Below, piece by piece: positions 8,672 to 13,502 of a DNA stretch of 64,000 nucleotides (its first letter is position 1; every line of letters starts with the position of its first letter). Position numbers and translations under genes: made by a program. The stretch is from a virus. Where the stretch lies: positions 1 through 64,000 of the IMG/VR virus record IMGVR_UViG_3300030737_000007; one strand, given 5' to 3'. Under the pieces are notes generated by a model, which saw nothing but the letters and a program-made list of their open reading frames with translations, was not told the origin of the DNA and searched no databases.

Positions 8672-9535
8672 CTACTCGTCATCATCTGTACTATACCACT
8701 TATACTTCCCGGTGGCAAGCAGTTCACGAAACTTTTTGAAGCGGGAGATTGGGATGGCGACCATAGTAGTTTTTCCAACGGTGCCGACCAAAAACCCGCA
8801 TATCGCCCGCTGGCTCAGACAGACAATCGCCGACCCACTCGACCCGCCGTTAGTTCCCGGCAGTTGGAGCAGCATAGCGTTCGTCCAGTTGATGTTGTTG
8901 TCGTCATCCTGGATGGAGCGATCAACCTGAGCCCGGGACACCCGACCGAAGAAAGTCTGTTTGCCGAGACCCAAGGGGCTGGCCACGTTTACTACTTGTT
9001 CGGTGTCGTCTGTGGTATCGGTACCGATTGCCACTACGGGGAATTGTTTATCTGTGGTAACTTTGAAGATGCAGAAGTCGTCGCCCTTGGTCTGCATACC
9101 GCAGCCCTCGACCTTGGCTTCGAGGAAGTCCTTCACGTTCGGCTTATCCGAGCTGATAAAGAACAAACTCTTGTCCACTACGGCGCGGTGAGTTTCTTTG
9201 TCGTCGTTCGCGGCGCAGTGAGAGGCGGTGGCAAACTCGTAAACTCCCTTGTCGTGGGAAATTGCGGTCGCCGTGCAGAGCATCTTCATGGTGCCCATTG
9301 CGTCTTGGGAGAACAGGAGGACGGTGGCGGGGTACAGAGTCTTGGAGATGAAATCAGCTTCGGACTGGCGCACAACAGAGACCGTGACCGAGGGATTCAA
9401 GGATGGATTGAGGCTCGTAAACCAACCCGTGTCCGCCGTTGCCGATTTACAGCCGTTTTGCTCGGTGCAAGGTGTTTGGGCGCGAAGCGTTCCGCAGGTT
9501 AAAACCATTACCGCAACAGCCAAGAGCTTCTGCAT
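8672..9535 (-). CDS. Secreted trypsin-like serine protease
   Basis: 287 aa from ATG 9535, chosen because it opens a Sec signal peptide (MQKLLAVAVMVLTCGTLRAQ) just after GGGGAG. Catalytic triad of the chymotrypsin fold: His in 'FATASHCAAND', Asp in 'GDDFCIFKV', Ser in 'GTNGGSSGSAIVC' (GxSGS). Paired Cys suggest disulfides in an extracytoplasmic protein. Proteases of this kind are common bacterial secreted enzymes but unusual in a phage structural region; it may act in the periplasm during infection or lysogeny. A start at 9601 would bury the signal peptide. Confidence 0.8.
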   Translation of the reverse strand: MQKLLAVAVMVLTCGTLRAQTPCTEQNGCKSATADTGWFTSLNPSLNPSVTVSVVRQSEADFISKTLYPATVLLFSQDAMGTMKMLCTATAISHDKGVYEFATASHCAANDDKETHRAVVDKSLFFISSDKPNVKDFLEAKVEGCGMQTKGDDFCIFKVTTDKQFPVVAIGTDTTDDTEQVVNVASPLGLGKQTFFGRVSRAQVDRSIQDDDNNINWTNAMLLQLPGTNGGSSGSAIVCLSQRAICGFLVGTVGKTTMVAIPISRFKKFRELLATGKYKWYSTDDDE

Positions 9536-9543
9536 ACTCCCCC

Positions 9544-9888
9544 TTATTTGCTTGGTGTCGCCTTCGGAACTGCTACGAGACCTGCTGTTTTGTCGTCCCA
9601 CTGGTAGCCGGGGTGCTCAGCGACGATCGCGGCGACCGTAGTCTGGTACTCGGTCTGAAGTTTCTTCTGTTCAGTCTGAAGCTGCGCTAGCTGGGTCTGA
9701 AGCAGAGAGAACTTGAGCTGGATGTTCTCCAGTGTCAGCTTCTCGACATCAGTCGGCTGCAGGGCCGGAACGACCGCCAACTGCGGGGCTGGCTTAGCGG
9801 GAGGAGCAGGTTTGGTTTGCGCGAAGGCGGGCACGGTGAGTGCGGTCGCCAAGATGAGTCCGAAGATGCTGCTTGTTCTCTTCATCAT
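9544..9888 (-). CDS. Exported coiled-coil protein
   Basis: 114 aa. Signal peptide (MMKRTSSIFGLILATALTVPAFAQ), Pro/Lys/Ala linker, then a Leu/Gln-rich coiled coil (about residues 48-90). Located directly before the secreted protease in transcription order, so both probably act outside the cytoplasm. A spanin-like lysis role is conceivable but there is no lipobox or membrane anchor after cleavage. Confidence 0.55.
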   Translation of the reverse strand: MMKRTSSIFGLILATALTVPAFAQTKPAPPAKPAPQLAVVPALQPTDVEKLTLENIQLKFSLLQTQLAQLQTEQKKLQTEYQTTVAAIVAEHPGYQWDDKTAGLVAVPKATPSK

Positions 9889-9895
9889 TGAGTTT

Positions 9896-10042
9896 TTACC
9901 CTTTTACTTTTTTGAGGTTCTTGTTCTTACGTTTTGCTGCGGGGCTTGCGTTCCGAGTTGCGTTTGCGAGGATGGCTCCTGCCGACTTTTTCGAGACACC
10001 CTCGGATTTGGAAATCTTATTTTGAACTTCTTTGAATCCCAT
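9896..10042 (-). CDS. Small basic phage protein
   Basis: 48 aa (MGFKEVQNKISKSEGVSKKS...), strongly basic C-terminus. Excellent Shine-Dalgarno GGGAGGAG upstream. Resembles short 'K..I.KKEGVS...AGAILA..TRKASPAAKRKN' proteins found in many phage genomes, function unknown. Overlaps the 3' end of the 10017-10193 gene in another frame. Confidence 0.6.
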   Translation of the reverse strand: MGFKEVQNKISKSEGVSKKSAGAILANATRNASPAAKRKNKNLKKVKG

Positions 10043-10193
10043 ATTGCGCTCCTCCCATAAAGGGCCAGAAGAGTATACAAAACAAAGTGGTGTTGGCCCG
10101 CTTATCTGTAATGCCCTGCTCCTTGAAAGCCTTCAGGACGAAGTAAGACTTAACACATCCGGTGAAGACCCATGCGGCGACTACAGTGTCCAT
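10017..10193 (-). CDS. Small membrane protein
   Basis: 58 aa (MDTVVAAWVFTGCVKSYFVL...), with a hydrophobic N-terminal segment and a second one at residues ~37-46. GGAGG lies 4 bases before the ATG, and the dispersed site (10199-10213) lies just upstream of it. Not recognised. Confidence 0.5.
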   Translation of the reverse strand: MDTVVAAWVFTGCVKSYFVLKAFKEQGITDKRANTTLFCILFWPFMGGAQYGIQRSSK

Positions 10194-10198
10194 ACTCC

Positions 10199-10213
10199 CT
10201 CCAGATAATGGAA
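10199..10213 (+). repeat. Dispersed 15 bp site
   Basis: CTCCAGATAATGGAA, between tRNA-Asn and the 10193 start. Confidence 0.8.
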
Positions 10214-10215
10214 AT

Positions 10216-10291
10216 TGGCTGGGGAACTTGGGGTCGAACCAAGAACCGTTCGGTTAACAGCCGAATGCACTGCCAATTGTGCTATTCCCCA
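10216..10291 (-). tRNA. tRNA-Asn (GUU)
   Basis: Minus-strand cloverleaf: acceptor TGGGGAA/TTCCCCA, U8-A9, D arm GCAC..GTGC, anticodon stem TTCGG/CCGAA around CTGTTAA (anticodon GUU), T arm CTTGG-TTCGACC-CCAAG, discriminator G and encoded CCA. All invariant positions are present. Confidence 0.93.
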
Positions 10292-10528
10292 TCGCGTCCG
10301 AGCCTGCGGTGACTTACCCTTGCGGTGCGCCGCAGGCCTCAGAGTCAAATTTGATCCCTCGGACCGCTTCCCCGGAAGTGTGCAGGCTTTCCGCTGGAAG
10401 GAGGGAACCGTTTCGTATCCAAACCCTTGCACGGGTGTAAGGACATAGGAAGCTCGGCGTCTCATGAGAAGGTACTTGTGGGTTTCCCGACGTGTGCCGT
10501 GTGTGTCAATTTCGTTCAACTATGGAAC
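10292..10528 (-). other. Structured leader upstream of tRNA-Asn
   Basis: About 240 bp transcribed from the promoter at 10529-10557 before tRNA-Asn. Contains hairpins such as GCCTGCGG/CCGCAGGC and TTCC-AGC-GGAA but no canonical second tRNA that I can fold. The open frame across it has no codon-like character. Confidence 0.4.
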
Positions 10529-10557
10529 TATTCTATCATAGTCAGAAAAATGTGTCA
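10529..10557 (-). promoter_or_regulatory. Sigma70-like promoter for tRNA-Asn and downstream genes
   Basis: Minus strand TTGACA (10552-10557), 17 bp spacer, TAGAAT (10529-10534). A perfect dispersed 15 bp site (10561-10575) lies 3 bp upstream of the -35 box. Confidence 0.75.
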
Positions 10558-10560
10558 AAT

Positions 10561-10575
10561 TTCCATTATCTGGAA
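10561..10575 (-). repeat. Dispersed 15 bp site
   Basis: Perfect, just upstream of the -35 of the tRNA-Asn promoter. Confidence 0.85.
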
Positions 10576-11391
10576 TTAGGCACTAAGGTCTTCGGCAAGG
10601 AACTCGTTCACCAGTTTTCGCATCTCGCGCGCGATCCCTTGGTTCTTGTGGTAACGGGTGAACAGGTTGCTGTTCCGGATCGCGGGGTCTTGTCCGGGCC
10701 AAATCCGATTCATCCCTGCGGGGTTGTCAGTCGGGTTTCGGGTGAGTACGGGGTGCCAGACATGGAATACCGCGGACGGCAGAGTCTTATGCGGGGAGTA
10801 CAGCGTGTCCATCGCCAACATGGCCGCCTGGTCTTCGCCGCCCCAGCCTTTGAATCTCGGGTCCCAGCCGCCGACCGTGTAGTACGCTTCCCGGGGAAAG
10901 ATCTGAGCCATCGCTCCGTACCAGTGGCCAACGCGAGAAGCTGGAAGTCCTTGGCTGAGTCCGGTGTTGCTGAAGTCTTCAAGAGGCGGCGGACAGGACG
11001 GTAGCCTGGGGTTTGCTGGGTCTGAGGCCGTAACACTGTTAGAAGCCGCCTCGGTTAGGCGATACAACTGGCGGTACGGGACAAACCACAGCTTAGCTTG
11101 GTGTGATCGCGCCAGTCGGATTTCTTCGGCGGCGTGCAGCATAGACTCTTTGGCAAGGAAGATGTCCGCATCAAGTACCGCAAAGATATCTCCATTGGCC
11201 CGACTGGCTGCATCGTTGACTGCGGCAGACTTTGAGAACGGTACTGAACTCGGGTCGTCGCCCAATACAATCTCAGCTTCGGGCAGGGCGGCTTCCCAAT
11301 ACTTCTTGAGCCATTCCCAGTTACGGGCTCGGACACCGTTAGGATCGTCGAGGCGAAGCGGGACTAAAATGCTGATGCCCTCACCGGCCAT
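10576..11391 (-). CDS. Glycosyltransferase family 2-like
   Basis: 271 aa. N-terminal 'ISILVPLRLDD' Rossmann strand, 'VLDADIF' (DxD metal/UDP-sugar motif, about residue 74) and C-terminal 'GGWDPRFKGWGGEDQAAML', typical of the galactosyltransferase 7 C-terminal region in GT-A enzymes. Overlaps the upstream pyruvyltransferase gene by 11 bp. Likely sugar transfer to a cell-surface glycan or virion protein, for example superinfection exclusion; target unknown. Confidence 0.75.
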   Translation of the reverse strand: MAGEGISILVPLRLDDPNGVRARNWEWLKKYWEAALPEAEIVLGDDPSSVPFSKSAAVNDAASRANGDIFAVLDADIFLAKESMLHAAEEIRLARSHQAKLWFVPYRQLYRLTEAASNSVTASDPANPRLPSCPPPLEDFSNTGLSQGLPASRVGHWYGAMAQIFPREAYYTVGGWDPRFKGWGGEDQAAMLAMDTLYSPHKTLPSAVFHVWHPVLTRNPTDNPAGMNRIWPGQDPAIRNSNLFTRYHKNQGIAREMRKLVNEFLAEDLSA

Positions 11392-12124
11392 ATAAACTAC
11401 TCAATTCCCGGTAGGCGTCAAAAACTTCGAAGCGGCGTTCATTTACCCAGTTGCGGGATGGCTCTTGCATCTTACCCAGTTCAAGTGGGAGGTGAATCGA
11501 GGCCGCGTAGTCGTGGTACTTGAACAACCCACCCTCAACTTCCAGGGCGTCGCAGGGTTCGAGTTGCCGCGGAATGCCGCCAATCGCATCTGCGGAAATA
11601 ATCCCGTGGAGGGAGGAGGTAACCAGCGCGCGGCAAGAGGCGATATCGCGCAGGACGGACAACGGTTCGGCGCGGGGGCTGATCACCTTGCACGAGACCT
11701 TGTCAGTCTGGAATTTCTCGACCAGGAACTTATCCTTCCAATGCGGGAGGATGCCCAGGTCATACTTCTTTTCTTGCGGCTCGATCAGCTCATTGGCCAG
11801 CAGGCCGGGGTCGCCGAGAGCGAAGGTACCGGTGAATCGAGAGGCGGTCAGCGGGCCGCGGAGAGCTAAAATCTTGGCGGCGGACGGGTCGAACTTGAGT
11901 GGGTAGGATTCGCGGAGGATGCCGGAACCAACCACGTATCCGGACCAACCGGCGGGCAGGTATTCTAAAAGGGACCCGACTGATACGACTTCGGATTCTC
12001 CGTTCGGGGCGTGCTGACAATCCAGGTAGGCGAAACGCTTGAGGAGCAGAGGAGCGAGCCGGTCACCGAAGTTCGGGATGCCCGTCCACCAATGCGCCTT
12101 CACGGGCCGAACTTCCGATGTCAT
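11381..12124 (-). CDS. Polysaccharide pyruvyl transferase family protein
   Basis: 247 aa from ATG 12124. 'HWWTGIPNFGDRLAPLLL' at the N-terminus (the NxGD motif of the family), 'VSVGSLLEYLP', 'ALRGPLTASRF', 'ALGDPGLLANEL' and 'ALVTSSLHGIISADA' (SSLHG) follow the family's order. These enzymes add ketal-linked pyruvate to envelope sugars. Works in an operon with the glycosyltransferase. An in-frame extension to 12496 is rejected because it runs over two other genes. Confidence 0.8.
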   Translation of the reverse strand: MTSEVRPVKAHWWTGIPNFGDRLAPLLLKRFAYLDCQHAPNGESEVVSVGSLLEYLPAGWSGYVVGSGILRESYPLKFDPSAAKILALRGPLTASRFTGTFALGDPGLLANELIEPQEKKYDLGILPHWKDKFLVEKFQTDKVSCKVISPRAEPLSVLRDIASCRALVTSSLHGIISADAIGGIPRQLEPCDALEVEGGLFKYHDYAASIHLPLELGKMQEPSRNWVNERRFEVFDAYRELSSLYGR

Positions 12125-12147
12125 CCCGCCCCACCCCCTTGACCCGA

Positions 12148-12273
12148 TTAGCTTACGGCGGCGTTTACCGCTCTGTTTATGATGAGTTGCATCGCCGGAA
12201 ACTGGCGTATAGAAAAGTATTCGGGCGGGGCTAAGAAGCGTTTCGTGCCGTCGGCGAGGAGGAGGCGTTCCAT
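12148..12273 (-). CDS. Small ORF starting inside the dispersed site
   Basis: 41 aa (MERLLLADGTKRFLAPPEYF...). The ATG is the one within the site at 12268-12282, as for several rightward genes. No good Shine-Dalgarno is visible, and the upstream gene ends at 12282, so translation would depend on coupling. Fills the gap between two real genes. Confidence 0.35.
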   Translation of the reverse strand: MERLLLADGTKRFLAPPEYFSIRQFPAMQLIINRAVNAAVS

Positions 12274-12282
12274 TATCTGGAC
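12268..12282 (-). repeat. Dispersed 15 bp site
   Basis: TTCCATTATCTGGAC, containing the ATG of the 41-aa ORF. Confidence 0.8.
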
Positions 12283-12656
12283 TAGTTGATCGCGATGGTG
12301 TTAGGCGCGCCGCCTTGGAGAGTCCCAGTGCCGCTTGTCCAGGTAATTTCACCCCAGGGTTGAGCAGGAGGAAACCAAGGAGGAGTACTGGGGTAGTAGT
12401 AGGGATATTTGTCGATCCAAGGTACGCCGCGCCCACAATGAGGACAACGACCGCAGTGCGGGCAATCAGCGCTCTGATGTCCTTGGTATGGGGCACCAGA
12501 CTGCGTTTGTGCGACAGAGGCGGTACCTTGGCTGAGGTTACTAGCCGCCTGCTGCTTGGCAGCGTACTGTTCGAGCGTGTCTTTCGAAATAGCTTTACCC
12601 ACCGGCTCGTCGGTTGAGTGCATGTACTTTGAATATCCGTCGGGCGGGTACGCCAT
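12282..12656 (-). CDS. Hypothetical protein with CPHCGR zinc knuckles
   Basis: 124 aa. Two tandem CPHCGR units at about residues 65-75 form a compact zinc-binding site, followed by a Pro/Tyr/Trp-rich C-terminus. AGGAG lies upstream of the ATG. Not recognised; possible minor virion protein. Confidence 0.5.
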   Translation of the reverse strand: MAYPPDGYSKYMHSTDEPVGKAISKDTLEQYAAKQQAASNLSQGTASVAQTQSGAPYQGHQSADCPHCGRCPHCGRGVPWIDKYPYYYPSTPPWFPPAQPWGEITWTSGTGTLQGGAPNTIAIN

Positions 12657-12676
12657 TTTAGATTGCTCCTAAAATT

Positions 12677-13363
12677 TTACTGCGGGGATGCTTCGCGCTG
12701 GCGGCGGTTCTTTTGGGCTTCGCTTAGCTTGGCACGGTGTTCGGGCGACAGTTGACGACCTAACTTAGCTTGCCTCATTTTCTCAAGAGTCTCGGGAGAG
12801 AATTCTCGACCGAGCATCCGTTGCCTAATCTTTTCGCACGTTTCTTCGGAGTGCGGGCCTAGCTTTACGCCGCGCGTCCGAGCGCCTATTTTCTCTTTCG
12901 TTTCCTCGGTGTGCGTTCTTCCGAAGAAAGGATTCTTTTCTCCGACCAGCAACCCCGTCAGCGTTTCACTAATCTTCTGCCTTGTTTCGGGAGCAACTGC
13001 TCGACCGTAAGAAGGACTATCTGCTCCCTTGCGAGGATTCAGCCGATTGGGGTTCAAGTCACCGTAGGAGAAGCCTTCTCCGCCGTGGGTGCTGTTGTAT
13101 CCAAACTTGCGATCAGAGGATCGTAATTCTTTGATCCATTTCCGTTCCGCGTCGTCCAAATCATCTACGTTGTCTACTACTTCAAGGGTAGACAGAACGA
13201 AAGCTCCGGGGCCGTACTTGCGAATAGCGTGGCTAAAGTAGATGTTTTTGCCTTCTTCGGCCAGCTTGACGTGGGAACGCCAGCGGACGTGAGGCTCTTG
13301 AACGGTCTTTCCTACGTAGACTTTTCCGTTCACAGTGTTCGTAATGCAATAGATTACTGCCAT
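12677..13363 (-). CDS. GIY-YIG homing endonuclease (SegB-like)
   Basis: 228 aa. 'VIYCITNTVNGKVYVGKTVQEPHVRWRSH' gives the GIY-YIG core (Y..I...GKVYVGKT..., catalytic Arg in RWRSH); the catalytic Glu is probably in the following segment. The C-terminal half has four NUMOD3-like DNA-binding repeats ('SPETRQKISETLTG', 'HTEETKEKIG', 'HSEETCEKIR', 'SPETLEKMRQAKLG'). ATG 13363 chosen after AAGGTGAG. Sits just downstream of the MCP gene, where homing genes often insert. Confidence 0.85.
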   Translation of the reverse strand: MAVIYCITNTVNGKVYVGKTVQEPHVRWRSHVKLAEEGKNIYFSHAIRKYGPGAFVLSTLEVVDNVDDLDDAERKWIKELRSSDRKFGYNSTHGGEGFSYGDLNPNRLNPRKGADSPSYGRAVAPETRQKISETLTGLLVGEKNPFFGRTHTEETKEKIGARTRGVKLGPHSEETCEKIRQRMLGREFSPETLEKMRQAKLGRQLSPEHRAKLSEAQKNRRQREASPQ

Positions 13364-13449
13364 TTTTCTCACCTTCCCGTGAGTTTTGGTTGAGGAGGCC
13401 GTGGGGAAGCACAGCCCCCTCTTCCAAACTTTTGTAAATCTAATCCCTA

Positions 13450-13486
13450 TAGTTATTAGACGTTCAAATCAACGAAAAATCACAAC
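13450..13486 (+). repeat. 37 bp repeat, copy 1
   Basis: Begins TAGTTATTAGACGTTCAAAT and ends TCACAAC. The same start and end recur at 32765-32801 in the same orientation. Lies between the MCP stop and the GIY-YIG gene. Confidence 0.7.
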
Positions 13487-13502
13487 AGGTTTTAGATTTA
13501 TT

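Noticed and set aside
8864-9502. Long rightward open frame opposite the protease gene
   Set aside because: It is the complement of a gene with signal peptide and catalytic triad; no start context.
10320-10450. Second tRNA next to tRNA-Asn
   Set aside because: Hairpins are present but no consistent cloverleaf with T loop could be drawn.
10181-10519. 112-aa leftward open frame across tRNA-Asn
   Set aside because: It overlaps a near-perfect tRNA and has no ribosome site; the frame is incidental to the tRNA and leader.
12124-12496. N-terminal extension of the pyruvyltransferase to 371 aa
   Set aside because: The extra part overlaps two other ORFs, is low-complexity and precedes the conserved NxGD start.
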